Assembly: GCA_963835295.1 (NCBI GenBank)
Contig: CAWIEX010000011.1
Location: forward strand, 1,178,001 to 1,242,000
Length of the DNA stretch: 64,000 bases
Source of the DNA: JAOPZW01 sp963835295
Lineage (GTDB): Bacteria; Actinomycetota; Thermoleophilia; Solirubrobacterales; Solirubrobacteraceae
Direction of reading: 5' to 3'
Shown: piece after piece, positions 8,986 to 18,452 of the stretch
Position numbering within the stretch: the first letter of the stretch is position 1
Layout: every line of letters starts with the position of its first letter
The notes under the pieces: model-generated
What the model was told of the DNA's origin: nothing
Database searches by the model: none
Seen by the model: the letters and a program-made list of their open reading frames with translations, nothing else
Translations under genes and position numbers: made by a program

Positions 8986-9510
8986 ATGCGCGACGATCAC
9001 GACGTCACCGGCCACGACGGATTCGCTCCCGCCGAGCGGCTGCTGAGCCGCGCCGCCGACGGCGCCACCGCGCGTGGGCGCCCGCTCTCGCGCCGCGCGC
9101 GCCAGACCCAGCGCTCGGTCGAGGCCTACCTCAAGGCCGGGGTGCGCCCGCGCTGGATGGAGCGCGTGGAGGAGATCGATCAGGGCATCGCGACCGAGAG
9201 GCAGCGCCTGGCCCGCGCCTACCGCGCGCTCCGGGAGGAGTGCGGCGCGGAGCCGGGCGCCTTCGAGCAGCGCTGGCGGGCGCTCGCGCGCTCGTGGCGG
9301 TTCGACGACCTGAACGTGCTCATCGAGCAGCACAACGACTGGTATCCGATCGAGCGCCAGCTGCCGATGGACCCGCGCACGGGCGACTACGTGCGCTTCG
9401 CTGGACGCTCCTACCGCCGCCCGGTGCTCGGCGCGCACTGGATCCTCGAGCACTTCCCGGCGCAGCTGGACGTTTCCGCCCCCGCTCGCGCGGGCAGGTC
9501 CAGGCCCTAG
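8986..9510 (+). CDS. Hypothetical protein
   Basis: A 174-residue soluble protein, not recognised. The first half is basic and helical (RARQTQRSVEAYLKAG, then MERVEEIDQG), followed by Trp-rich sections (RWRALARSWRFDDLN and HNDWYPIERQLP) and GRSYRRPVLGAHW near the end. There are no transmembrane segments or known catalytic motifs that I can see. Coding character and stop-to-start distance (10 bases to the MMPL transporter) support a real gene, possibly co-transcribed with the transporter. Its start follows a short leader after the divergent nadK. Confidence 0.6.
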   Translation: MRDDHDVTGHDGFAPAERLLSRAADGATARGRPLSRRARQTQRSVEAYLKAGVRPRWMERVEEIDQGIATERQRLARAYRALREECGAEPGAFEQRWRALARSWRFDDLNVLIEQHNDWYPIERQLPMDPRTGDYVRFAGRSYRRPVLGAHWILEHFPAQLDVSAPARAGRSRP

Positions 9511-9520
9511 GGGAAGGTTT

Positions 9521-12199
9521 ATGGACGCCACGCCCGCTCGCTCACGTCGGCGGGGCCTGGCGGCGCGTGGCTATGCCGCGATCGTCGTCGGCCTGCGCCA
9601 CATCATCCCGCTCGCGTGGATCGCCGCGGCCGTCGCCGCCACGGTGGCGCTCCCGGGCCTGGGCAACGCCCCGGCCGCGCCGCTCGACGACCTGGCCGCC
9701 AAGGGCGGCAGCGCCGCCAACGCGCAGACTCTGGCCACGCGCACCTTCGGCTTCCCGCTGGCGACCGACACCGCCGTCGTCCAGCGCGATCCCCGCGGCC
9801 TGTCCCAGGACGCGCAGCGCCGCCAGCTCGACGCCGCGCTGGCCGTCCGCGATCGCCGCGACCCGGCGCTCGAGCCGCTTCAGGCGGCCATCCCGCTGAG
9901 CAACGCGAAGGTGCGCACCCCGTCGGGCGAGCGCGGCACCACGGCCATCACCTATCTGCTCTTCCGGCCCGACGCGAGCCTCGACGACGAGAGCGCCGCC
10001 GCGCAGCACTACGCCCAGCAGACGCTCGGCGGCCCGCGCGCCGCGGTCGTCGGCGTCACCGGCGCGGCGCCCGCCCGCGAGGCGCAGTTCCACGAGATCG
10101 AGCAGGCCCTGCCGCTCATCGAGGCCGCCAGCGTCGTGCTCATCGCCCTGATCGTGGCCCTCGCCTTCCGCTCGATCGGCGCCCCGCTCGTGGCGCTGGC
10201 GGCGGCGGGCATCGCCTACGCGATCGCCATGCGCGTGCTGCCGTGGCTGGGCGAGCGCGCCAAGGTCACGGTGCCCAAGGAGATCGAGCCGGTCGTCGTG
10301 GTCCTCCTGCTCGGCCTCGTGACCGACTACTCGATCTTCTTCCTCTCCGCGACGCGCCACCGGCTGCGCGCGGGGGACGAGCGCCTGCCCGCGGCACGCG
10401 GGGCGGTCGCCGAGGTCGCCCCGATCGTCGTCACCGCCGGCCTCATCGTCGCCGCCGGGACCGCCGCGCTCGTCGTCGGCCACCTGCAGTTCTTCCGCGC
10501 CTTCGGCCCCGGCCTCGCCGCGACCACGCTCATCACCCTCGCCGTGTCGGTCACGCTCGTCCCCGCCCTCGTCGCGCTGTTCGGCCCGCGGCTGTTCGGG
10601 GCCGGCCAGCTGCGCGAGCAGCCCCCGCCCCCGCCGGAGCGCGACGAGGGCCAGCGCCGCTGGTTCCACGGCCGGCTCCCGCTGCGCCTCACCCGGCCCG
10701 TGACCGCCGTGCGCCGGACGGGCGAGCTCGCGCGCGAGCACCAGACGCCCCGCTGGCGCCTCGTGCTCTCGCGCGTCGCCTCCTCGCGGCCGGTGGCGCT
10801 GCCGATCGCCCTCATCGCCATCGGCCTGCTGGTCTTCGCCGCCCTGAACGTCCGCTCGACCGCCCTGGGGCTGAGCCTCGTCCGCGCGCTCCCGGCGGGC
10901 GACCAGGTGCGCCGCGCCGACGACGCGGCCGCCCGCGGCTTCGCACCCGGGATCGTCTCGCCCACGGAGGTCGACGTCCTCGCCCCCGGGGTAGCGGGGC
11001 GCGCGGCGCAGCTCGCGCGCCTGCAGGCGCTCGTCGCTCGCCAGCCCGGCGTCGCCGCGGTGGTCGGCCCGCCCGAGCAGCCGCCTGCCCCCGCACCGCA
11101 GGTGATGGTCTCGCGCGACGGTGGCGCCGCGCGCCTGGCCGTCGTCTTCGACAGCGATCCGCTCGGCGCCCCGGCGATCGACCACCTGCGCACCCTGCGC
11201 GACCGCATGCCCGGGCTGCTGCGCAGCGCCGGGCTGAGCGGGACGCGGACGGTCTATGGCGGGCAGACCGCGCTGGCCGACGACACCGTGTCGCGCGTGC
11301 TCGCCGACCTCGCGCGCGTGGCCGTCGTCGCCATCCTCGTCAACCTGCTGCTGCTCGCGCTCTTCATGCGCGCGCTGGTGGCGCCGCTGTACCTCGTGGC
11401 CTCGAGCATCCTGGGCCTGCTGGCCACCCTCGGGCTGAGCACGCTCTTCTTCCAGGGCTTCCTGGGTCAGGACGACATCACGTACTACGTCCCGTTCGCC
11501 GCGGCCGTGCTGCTCGTCGCGCTGGGCTCGGACTACAACGTGTTCGTCGCCGGGCGCATCTGGGACGAGGCGCGGAGCATGCGCCTGCGCGAGGCGATCG
11601 CGGTCGCGGCGCCCCAGGCGGCGCGCGCGGTCACGGTGGCCGGGGTGGCGCTGGCGGCCTCCTTCGCCCTGCTGGCCATCGTCCCCCTGCGCTCCTTCCG
11701 CGAGTTCGCCTTCGTGATGGCCGTCGGCGTGCTGGTCGACACCTTCGTGGTGCGCACCCTGCTCGTGCCGGCGCTGACCTCGCTGTTCGGCGAGCGCGCG
11801 TGGTGGCCGGGCCGCCGAGTGCGCCGCCTGTCCACGCGCGAGTTCCTCGACCTCGTCGGCGGGCGCACGGGGCTGCCGCGCTCGGCCGCCCAGCGCGCGA
11901 CCGACGCCGCCCTCGTCACGCTCTCCGAGCGCATCACGGCGCGCGAGACCAACGTCCTCGCCGCTCAGCTCCCCCGCGACCTGCGCGGCCTGGTGCTCTC
12001 ACCGCCCGGCGGCACCGAGCGCTTCGGCGCCGAGGAGTTCGTGCGCCGCGTGGGCGAGCGCGAGGGAGTCGACGACGGCGAGGCGGCGGCGCACGCGCGC
12101 GCCGTGCTGCGCACCCTCGACGAGGCCGTGGCGGGCGACCTCGACTACGTCCGCGCGCAGCTCTCCCCCGACTACGCCCCCCTGTTCGACGGGCATTGA
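9521..12199 (+). CDS. MMPL/RND-family membrane transporter with C-terminal DUF2267-like domain
   Basis: An 892-residue protein. One transmembrane segment near residue 30, a large loop, then five clustered helices (about 200-355), a cytoplasmic linker, and a second repeat of the same plan (helix ~430, loop, helices ~600-760): the MMPL layout. The first cluster has LLGLVTDYSIFF and the second LLVALGSDYNVFVAG, matching the Gly-x-x-x-Asp-Tyr proton-relay motif of this family. Such proteins export lipids or small molecules by proton motive force. The last ~125 residues (about 768-892) form a soluble domain with FLDLVGGRTGL, LPRDLRGLV, EEFVRRVGE and AQLSPDYAPLF, closely resembling DUF2267. This fusion is unusual. 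Confidence 0.88.
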   Translation: MDATPARSRRRGLAARGYAAIVVGLRHIIPLAWIAAAVAATVALPGLGNAPAAPLDDLAAKGGSAANAQTLATRTFGFPLATDTAVVQRDPRGLSQDAQRRQLDAALAVRDRRDPALEPLQAAIPLSNAKVRTPSGERGTTAITYLLFRPDASLDDESAAAQHYAQQTLGGPRAAVVGVTGAAPAREAQFHEIEQALPLIEAASVVLIALIVALAFRSIGAPLVALAAAGIAYAIAMRVLPWLGERAKVTVPKEIEPVVVVLLLGLVTDYSIFFLSATRHRLRAGDERLPAARGAVAEVAPIVVTAGLIVAAGTAALVVGHLQFFRAFGPGLAATTLITLAVSVTLVPALVALFGPRLFGAGQLREQPPPPPERDEGQRRWFHGRLPLRLTRPVTAVRRTGELAREHQTPRWRLVLSRVASSRPVALPIALIAIGLLVFAALNVRSTALGLSLVRALPAGDQVRRADDAAARGFAPGIVSPTEVDVLAPGVAGRAAQLARLQALVARQPGVAAVVGPPEQPPAPAPQVMVSRDGGAARLAVVFDSDPLGAPAIDHLRTLRDRMPGLLRSAGLSGTRTVYGGQTALADDTVSRVLADLARVAVVAILVNLLLLALFMRALVAPLYLVASSILGLLATLGLSTLFFQGFLGQDDITYYVPFAAAVLLVALGSDYNVFVAGRIWDEARSMRLREAIAVAAPQAARAVTVAGVALAASFALLAIVPLRSFREFAFVMAVGVLVDTFVVRTLLVPALTSLFGERAWWPGRRVRRLSTREFLDLVGGRTGLPRSAAQRATDAALVTLSERITARETNVLAAQLPRDLRGLVLSPPGGTERFGAEEFVRRVGEREGVDDGEAAAHARAVLRTLDEAVAGDLDYVRAQLSPDYAPLFDGH

Positions 12200-12257
12200 G
12201 CCCCGCTTGGTCGCCGCGCGCCGCCGCGTGCGCGAACATGGGCGCTGAGCGCTGCCC

Positions 12258-13958
12258 GTGAAGACCGGTTCCATCCTCACCATCCTCGCCGCCCGTCGCG
12301 GCCGTCATCGTCGCCGCGGTCGTCGCGTCGGGCGGTGGTGGCGATGGCGGCGGTGGCGGGGCGAAGCCGGGCAGCGCCACCCACACGCAGGCCGTCGACC
12401 CGGCCGGCGCCCAGCAGCTGTCGTTCGTCGTCTCGCCCGAGAAGGAGGAGCTCCTCAAGGCCATCGTGGCGAAGTTCAACGCCTCCGGCGAGCAGGTCGC
12501 CGGCAAGCGCATCTTCGTCTCGATGAAGGCGATGAACTCGGGCGACGCGGAGAACGCGATCGCCCGCGGGCGCCTGCAGCCCGACGTGTGGTCGCCCGCC
12601 GGGTCGTTCTGGGGGCGGCTGCTGAACCTGCGCGCCGACCAGCCCTTCGCGGCCAACGACAACCCGTCGATCGTGCGCACGCCGCTGGTCATCGCCATGT
12701 GGGAGCCCATGGCGCGGGCGCTCGGCTATCCGCGCAAGCCGGTCGCCTTCGAGGACATCGTCAAGCTGGCGACCGACCCGCAGGGATGGGCCTCGGTGGG
12801 CAAGCCCAACTTCGGGCGCTTCAAGTACGTCCACACGAACCCCGACAGCTCGACGTCGGGCGCCGAGGCCGTCACCGGCTCCTACTACTCCCTGGTGGGC
12901 AAGAAGGAGGGGCTGACCAACGCCGACGTGGCCAAGGCCGCCCCGCGCGTCAAGGACCTCGAGCGCTCGGTCGTGCACTACGGCGACTCGACGCTCTTCA
13001 TCGAGGACCAGCTGTGCAAGGGCGGGTTGGCCTACGCCTCGGCCGTGGCGATGGAGGAGACGACGGTCATCGACTTCAACCGCCGCCGCTGCTCGAGCAC
13101 GAAGCTGGTGTCGCTCTATCCCCAGGAGGGGTCGTTCTTCAGCGACTCGCCGTACATCGTCCTCAACGCCGGCTGGGTGACGCCCGCCGACCGCCAGGCC
13201 GCGGCCGCCTTTCAGAAGTTCCTGGCCGGCGAGGTGAGCGCCGACGTGGCCGGCCGCTACGGCTTTCGCCCCGGCGACCCCGAGGGCAGGCCGGCGGGCC
13301 TCGTGAGCGCGGCCAACGGCGCCGATCCCACCCAGCCGCGGCGCGAGCTCTCGCTGCCCGAGCCGCCGGTCCTCAACCGCGTGCTCACCACCTGGCGGCG
13401 CGACCGCAAGCCCGCGCGCGTGATGCTCGTGCTCGACAACTCGGGCTCCATGCAGGACGAGGACAAGCTCGCGCACGCCAAGCAGGGCCTGCTCGCCTTC
13501 TTCCGTCAGGTCGCGCCGCAGGACGAGATCGGGCTGACGAAGTTCTCCGCCAGGGTGACCCAGCTCGTCGCGCCGGCACCCTTCGCGGGCAACCGCGACG
13601 CGCTCACGCGGGCGGTGAACGGCATCATCCCCGAGGACGACACTGCGGTCTACGACGCCACCATGGAGGCGGTCGACGCGATCAAGTCGCGCGTCGACGC
13701 CGAGCACATCAACGCCGTCGTGGTCCTCACCGACGGCGCCGACACGACGTCGTCGGTCAGCAGCCGGCAGGTCCTCGACCGCCTCACGCAGGAGGGCAGG
13801 GCCGAGAGCAACGCGGTGCGGGTCTTCACCATCGCCTACGGGTCCGACGCCAAGGCGTCCGAGCTGCAGCGCTTCGCCGAGGCCTCCGGCGGCAAGGCCT
13901 TCACCGCCTCGACCGCCGACATCGAGCGGTCTACCGGTCGATCTCGAGCTTCTTCTAG
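12258..13958 (+). pseudogene. Frameshifted solute-binding + VWA domain lipoprotein/secreted protein
   Basis: The intact product would be ~566 residues but the frame breaks twice. The GTG start (12258) encodes a signal-like MKTGSILTILAA. After an apparent extra C near 12290-12293, the frame moves and continues as a hydrophobic segment and a Gly-rich spacer. At ~13930 a base seems missing (GAGCGG for expected GAGGCG); the end VYRSISSFF and its TAG lie back in the first frame, abutting the next ATG. Residues ~50-350 resemble an extracellular solute-binding domain. The C-terminal third is a VWA domain with DNSGS and LTDGAD metal-site motifs. Substrate-binding/VWA fusions are known in Actinobacteria. 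Either a pseudogene or two sequencing errors. Confidence 0.82.
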
Positions 13959-14792
13959 ATGCCCTCCGAAGAGCTCGTCACCCGCGGCGCTCTGGCCCGG
14001 CGGCTGGCCGTCAACGCGGCGACCAAGCCGCTCAACGTGGCCGTCCTCGGCGGCCTGATCGTCGTCGGCATCGTCCTCAACCTCGTGGTCGTCGTCGGCG
14101 CCATCGCGATCGTCGCCTACCTCGTCCTCGTCGCCCTGACCTTCTTCGACGCCGACGAGGCCGAGCGCGTGGGCGACGAGCTGCGCGGCGGCCGGCGGGC
14201 CGGGAGCGCCGCGCCGGCGCTCGACGTCGGCACCCTCGAGCCGCGCATCGGGGCGCTCGTGCAGCAGGCGCGCGAGACGGCCGCCGGCATCCGCGAGGCG
14301 ATCGCGCAGGCCGACCACCCCTTCGACGACGTCGCCACCGACGTCGACGCCCTCGTCGCCGCGATGGACACCTCGGCGCGCCGCGCGCAGCTCATCTCCA
14401 CCACGCTGGCCGGCCAGGCGCGCGCGGGGCAGGACATCGCAGGGCTCGATCGGGCGATCGCCGACCTGCACGGGCGTGCCGACGACGCCGACGTGCGCGC
14501 GCTGCGGGCCGACCTCGAGGCCCAGCGCGACGCGACCGCGCGCCTGGAGGACCGCCTGGAGCGCTTCGAGGTCGGCATGCGGCGCATCTGCGCGTCGCTG
14601 GGCCTGCTGCGCACGCGCCTGGTCGAGATGTCCGCCTCCGAGGAGGAGGCGGCCCAGCGCGAGCTGGCGCGCCAGTCGCGTGAGCTGCGCGAGCGCACCG
14701 ACCTGCTGGCCGAGGCGATGGCCGAGGTCTTCGCCGACGACGACGACCAGCACGTCGAGCTGCCCGTTGCCGAACACCGCCCCGACGGGTGA
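13959..14792 (+). CDS. Membrane-anchored coiled-coil protein, unknown function
   Basis: A 277-residue protein whose ATG directly follows the TAG of the VWA gene. Residues ~27-62 hold one long or two adjacent hydrophobic segments (LIVVGIVLNLVVVVGAIAIV... then a short LVALTFF). The remaining ~200 residues are charged and helical with heptad-like stretches (RADLEAQRDATARLEDRLERF), ending in acidic DDDDQHVE. No catalytic motif is visible. The tight spacing suggests it works with the VWA protein, perhaps as its membrane partner on the cytoplasmic side; this is inference. Confidence 0.75.
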   Translation: MPSEELVTRGALARRLAVNAATKPLNVAVLGGLIVVGIVLNLVVVVGAIAIVAYLVLVALTFFDADEAERVGDELRGGRRAGSAAPALDVGTLEPRIGALVQQARETAAGIREAIAQADHPFDDVATDVDALVAAMDTSARRAQLISTTLAGQARAGQDIAGLDRAIADLHGRADDADVRALRADLEAQRDATARLEDRLERFEVGMRRICASLGLLRTRLVEMSASEEEAAQRELARQSRELRERTDLLAEAMAEVFADDDDQHVELPVAEHRPDG

Positions 14793-14805
14793 GGGGCTCG
14801 CCCAT

Positions 14806-16497
14806 ATGATGCGCCCGGTGCGGAGCCCTGCCCTCGCGATCGCGTGCGTCATTGCCGGGCTGCTGCTCGCCGCGCCGGCGGGCGCGAGCGCGGCGAGCAC
14901 CCTGACCATCGGCACGGGACACAAGCCCGGGGTGGCCGTCGACGCGGCCGGCACGGCGTACATCGCCTGGTACGGGCCCGAGAGCACCACCACGTCGCTG
15001 AACTTCTGCCGCCTGCCGCGCGGCGCCGGCGCGTGCGACGTGAGGACGACGATCGCTGCCCCCGGCACGACGCTGAGCCGGCCCTTCGTCACCGTGGACG
15101 GCGCCACGGTGCGCGTCGTCTCCTACCGCTACGGGCTCACGGGCGTGCGCTTCGACCAGATCTGGGAGTTCACCTCGGCCGACGGCGGGGCCTCCTTCGA
15201 CGCCGGGCACCCGGTCGGCATCGCGCCGTTCGACGAGGCCGTGCGCGGGCCCGGCGACACGCTGACGGTGACGACCAACGCCGAGTCGACCGGGCTGGCG
15301 GTCCAGAACGTCCCGCTGGACGGGACGGACGCCGGCGCGAGCCAGGCCATCCTCTCGGCCGACCATCCCTACAACGGCACCGTCGGGCTGGCGGGCCCGG
15401 CGATGGTCGCGGTCTTCGCCGACGCCTCGAGCAACGCCCAGGTGCGCACCTCGGCCGGGGCGCTGAACGACGCGGCGTCGTGGACGGCGCCCGTCGACAT
15501 CGGCTACGCCGACTACCCGCGGCTCGCCGGCGGCCCGTCGGGCCTCTTCCTGCTCTCCGGGACGCCCGAGAACGCCCTCACCGTGCGCAAGTTCGACGGC
15601 ACCACCTTCAGCGCCGGCGTGAAGATCGCCGACGTCGCCGACGATGCCCAGGCGCACCTGACCCAGGACGCGGCCGGGCGCCTGCACGCCGTCTTCGCCC
15701 GCGGGACCGCGGCCGGCCTCGAGCTCGACTACGCCACCTCCGACAACGGCACCCGCTGGAAGTCGGGGCCGATGCTCACGCAGACCGACGCCACCCAGGG
15801 CATCGGCGCGCTGCGCGCGGCGACGGCGCCCGACCACATCGGCGTCGCCGCGTGGGAGACGGCGTCGGGCGGGACCTCCGAGGTCCGCGTCGTGGGCATC
15901 GGGCCGGAGGGCGGGGTGTCGCCGCCGGTGCCCGGCAAGTCGGTGGCCATCGGACTCGTCTCCGGCAAGGTGTTCTTCAAGTCGCCGACGGGCCGGCGCA
16001 CGCAGCTGAAGGGCGACACGAACATCCCCGTCGGCAGCCAGATCGACACGCTCCACGGCCGCGTCGAGCTGACCTCGGCCGCCACCGGCACCGGCGCCAC
16101 GACGCAGAAGTCCGACTTCTACAAGGGCACGTTCAAGGTCAGGCAAAAGCGCCCGACGGGCAACCGCGCGGCCGCGCTGACCACCGACATCACCCTCGCC
16201 GGCGAGACGCCGCGGTCGCAGTGCGCGTCGGCGCGCGGCGCCAGCGCGGCGGCCGCGAGCAAGAAGAAGGGCCCGCACGCGGTGCTGGGCAGGCTGTGGG
16301 GCAACGGCAAGGGCAGGTTCCGCACCAACGGCAAGTACAGCTCGGCGACCGTGCGCGGCACGATCTGGCTGACGACCGATCGCTGCGACGGGACGCTGAC
16401 GACCGTCAAGCGCGGCACGGTGAGCGTGCGCGACCTGCGCCGCCACAAGACCGTCACGGTCAAGGCCGGGCACAGCTACCTGGCCCGGGCGCGCTAG
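14806..16497 (+). CDS. Secreted protein with FecR-like C-terminal module
   Basis: A 563-residue protein with a signal peptide (residues 1-30; a second ATG follows the first). Residues ~33-375 are beta-strand rich with repeated blocks such as VAVDAAGTAYIAWYG and LTQDAAGRLHAVFARG, suggesting a sialidase-like beta-propeller; no Asp-box is clear. From ~385 to the end there is a FecR-like segment (SGKVFFK...IPVGSQIDTLHGRVELTS) followed by a basic part with KYSSATVRGT and a final GTVSVRDLRRHKTVTVKAGHSYLA. The same module ends the protein at 58153-59309. The stop TAG lies in a CTAG shared with the converging lutC. Confidence 0.75.
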   Translation: MMRPVRSPALAIACVIAGLLLAAPAGASAASTLTIGTGHKPGVAVDAAGTAYIAWYGPESTTTSLNFCRLPRGAGACDVRTTIAAPGTTLSRPFVTVDGATVRVVSYRYGLTGVRFDQIWEFTSADGGASFDAGHPVGIAPFDEAVRGPGDTLTVTTNAESTGLAVQNVPLDGTDAGASQAILSADHPYNGTVGLAGPAMVAVFADASSNAQVRTSAGALNDAASWTAPVDIGYADYPRLAGGPSGLFLLSGTPENALTVRKFDGTTFSAGVKIADVADDAQAHLTQDAAGRLHAVFARGTAAGLELDYATSDNGTRWKSGPMLTQTDATQGIGALRAATAPDHIGVAAWETASGGTSEVRVVGIGPEGGVSPPVPGKSVAIGLVSGKVFFKSPTGRRTQLKGDTNIPVGSQIDTLHGRVELTSAATGTGATTQKSDFYKGTFKVRQKRPTGNRAAALTTDITLAGETPRSQCASARGASAAAASKKKGPHAVLGRLWGNGKGRFRTNGKYSSATVRGTIWLTTDRCDGTLTTVKRGTVSVRDLRRHKTVTVKAGHSYLARAR

Positions 16498-17071
16498 ACC
16501 AGCAGCACCTCGAGCCGCCGCGGGCCGTGGACGCCCTCGACGCGGTCGAGCTCGATGTCACTCGTGGCGCTCGGCCCGAGACGAAGGTGAAGGGCCCGCG
16601 CCCGCCCTCGAGCGCGCGGATGGCGTCGGACACGGTGGCGACGACCTGCGAGCGCTCGACGACGCACACGTGCAGGTCGGGCACGAGCGTGAGCGCGCGC
16701 CGGCCCGAGCGCTCCCCGCCGTCGAGGACGATCGTGCCCGTCTCGGCGATGGCCAGCGCACAGCCCGTCAGCGCCCCGTCGAGGGCGTCGAGGTCGCGAG
16801 CGCTCAGGCCGTCATCCTCGACGAGCTCGAGGCCGTCGGGACGCCATCCCTCGAGCAGGCCCACCGGCACGCCCAGGCGGCGGGCGTCGTGCTCGGCGCA
16901 CACCTGCGCGATGGTCTCGGCGAGACCGTCGGCCTCACGCACGGTGGCGCGGTAGTCCGACACGCGCTCGGCGAAGCGCGCGACGGCGTTGCCGCTCGGC
17001 GCGGGCGGCGGCTCGTAGGCCGTCGGCTCGATCGCCTCGCCGGCGGGCACGTCGCGCACAGCGGCCCGCAC
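16494..17071 (-). pseudogene. lutC: Lactate utilization protein LutC, frameshifted near the 3' end
   Basis: A LUD-domain protein matching LutC. It reads normally through TGCALAIAETGTIVLDGG and ALTLVPDLHVCVV to GPFTFVSG, then loses frame. The expected family ending (GPSATSDIELDRVEGVHGPR then LEVLLV, stop) is present in another frame from ~16573 to 16494. One C appears to be missing in the run at 16573-16577. The start is the GTG at 17071, but homologous-looking residues ARDDILAR lie in frame just upstream without a start codon, so the true start is unclear. LutC acts with LutA and LutB in oxidation of L-lactate to pyruvate. Decayed gene or assembly error. Confidence 0.83.
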
Positions 17072-17087
17072 CCGGGCGAGGATGTCG

Positions 17088-18452
17088 TCACGCGCGCTGA
17101 TCGCGCCACCAGTCCCGGAACGTCTGCTTGGGCACCTCGGGCAGCTCGCGCGAGCGCGTCCACGGGCGCAGCGCCGCGCTGGCCAGCGGGCCGCGCCCGA
17201 GCTTGGCCGCGCGCTGGGCGGCCTCGTAGGCGCGGCGGCTGGCGAAGACGCGCGCCATCGCGGCCATCGCGGCGCGCTCGGGCGCCGGGGCGCCGACCTC
17301 CCGCACGACGCGCCCGCGCAGGTGCACGAGGATCCTGGGGATGTCGATCTTCACCGGGCAGACCTCGTAGCAGGCGCCGCATAGCGAGCTGGCCCACGGC
17401 AGCGTCGGCGCGTGCTCGAGGCCCTGCAGCTGCGGCGTGAGGATCGCGCCGATCGGGCCCGGGTAGACGCTCTCGTAGGCGTGGCCGCCCGTGCGCTCGT
17501 AGACCGGGCAGACGTTCAGGCACGCCGAGCAGCGGATGCAGCGCAGGGCCGCTCGCCCGACCTCGTCGGCCAGCACGTCGGTGCGCCCCGCGTCGAGCAG
17601 GACGAGGTGGAACTCGCGCGGCCCGTCGCCGTCGGCCACGCCGGACCAGATCGAGGTATAGGGGTTCATCCGCTCGCCGGTCGACGAGCGCGGCAGCAGC
17701 TGGAGCATGACCTCGAGATCGCGCCAGCGCGGCAGGACCTTCTCGATCCCGACGACCGAGACGAGGACCTCGGGCAGCGTCGTGCACATGCGCCCGTTGC
17801 CCTCGGACTCGAGCACGACCACGTGGCCCGTCTCGGCCACCGCGAAGTTCGCGCCGCTGACGCCGACCGGCACCGAGAGGAACTTCGCGCGCAGGTGCGC
17901 GCGCGCCGCCGCGGTCAGCTCGGCGGGCTCGTCGGAGACCTCGACGCCCAGCTCGCGGCGAAAGAGCGCGGCGATCTGGGCGCGGTTGCGGTGGATGGCG
18001 GGGACGAGGATGTGCGAGGACGTGTCGTGGGAGAGCTGGTTGATGAGCTCGGCGAGGTCGGTCTCCACGGCGTGCACGCCGAACGCCTCGAGGCGGTCGT
18101 TGAGGTCGATCTCGTCGGTGGCCAGCGACTTGACCTTGATGACCTCGTCCGAGCCGTGGGCGCGGGCGACGTCGGCCACCACCGCGGCGGCCTCGGCGCC
18201 GTCGCGCGCCCAGTGCACGGTGCCGCCGGCGCGCTGGACGGCCTCCTCCAGGCGCTCGAGGTGGACGTCGAGGTGGCGCAGCGCGCGATCCTTGATCTCC
18301 GCGCCGGCGTCGCGCAGCGCCTCCCAGTCGGGCACCTCGCCGACCACCCGAGCGCGCTTGCCGCGGATCGTCGTGGTGGCGTGGCCGAGGTTGCGCCGCA
18401 GCTGGCTGTCGGCCAGCGCCGCGCGCGCCGCCCGTGGGAAGCCGTCCTTCAC
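17088..18452 (-). CDS. lutB: Lactate utilization iron-sulfur protein LutB
   Basis: A 454-residue protein. The N-terminal two thirds form a LUD domain (VIKVKSLATDEI near residue 107, VGVSGANFAVAETG near 198). The C-terminal third has two 4Fe-4S motifs, CIRCSACLNVCP and CGACYEVCPVKIDI. Length and order match LutB, the electron-carrying subunit of the L-lactate oxidation complex (known from Bacillus subtilis lutABC). Its ATG overlaps the lutA stop by four bases (ATGA). The final basic tail (DWWRDQRA) precedes lutC by 16 bases. Confidence 0.94.
   Translation of the reverse strand: MKDGFPRAARAALADSQLRRNLGHATTTIRGKRARVVGEVPDWEALRDAGAEIKDRALRHLDVHLERLEEAVQRAGGTVHWARDGAEAAAVVADVARAHGSDEVIKVKSLATDEIDLNDRLEAFGVHAVETDLAELINQLSHDTSSHILVPAIHRNRAQIAALFRRELGVEVSDEPAELTAAARAHLRAKFLSVPVGVSGANFAVAETGHVVVLESEGNGRMCTTLPEVLVSVVGIEKVLPRWRDLEVMLQLLPRSSTGERMNPYTSIWSGVADGDGPREFHLVLLDAGRTDVLADEVGRAALRCIRCSACLNVCPVYERTGGHAYESVYPGPIGAILTPQLQGLEHAPTLPWASSLCGACYEVCPVKIDIPRILVHLRGRVVREVGAPAPERAAMAAMARVFASRRAYEAAQRAAKLGRGPLASAALRPWTRSRELPEVPKQTFRDWWRDQRA

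Noticed and set aside
13959..14058. Continuation of the VWA frame past 13958
   Set aside because: The sequence becomes Ser/Pro/Arg-rich nonsense overlapping the next real gene; explained by the frameshift.
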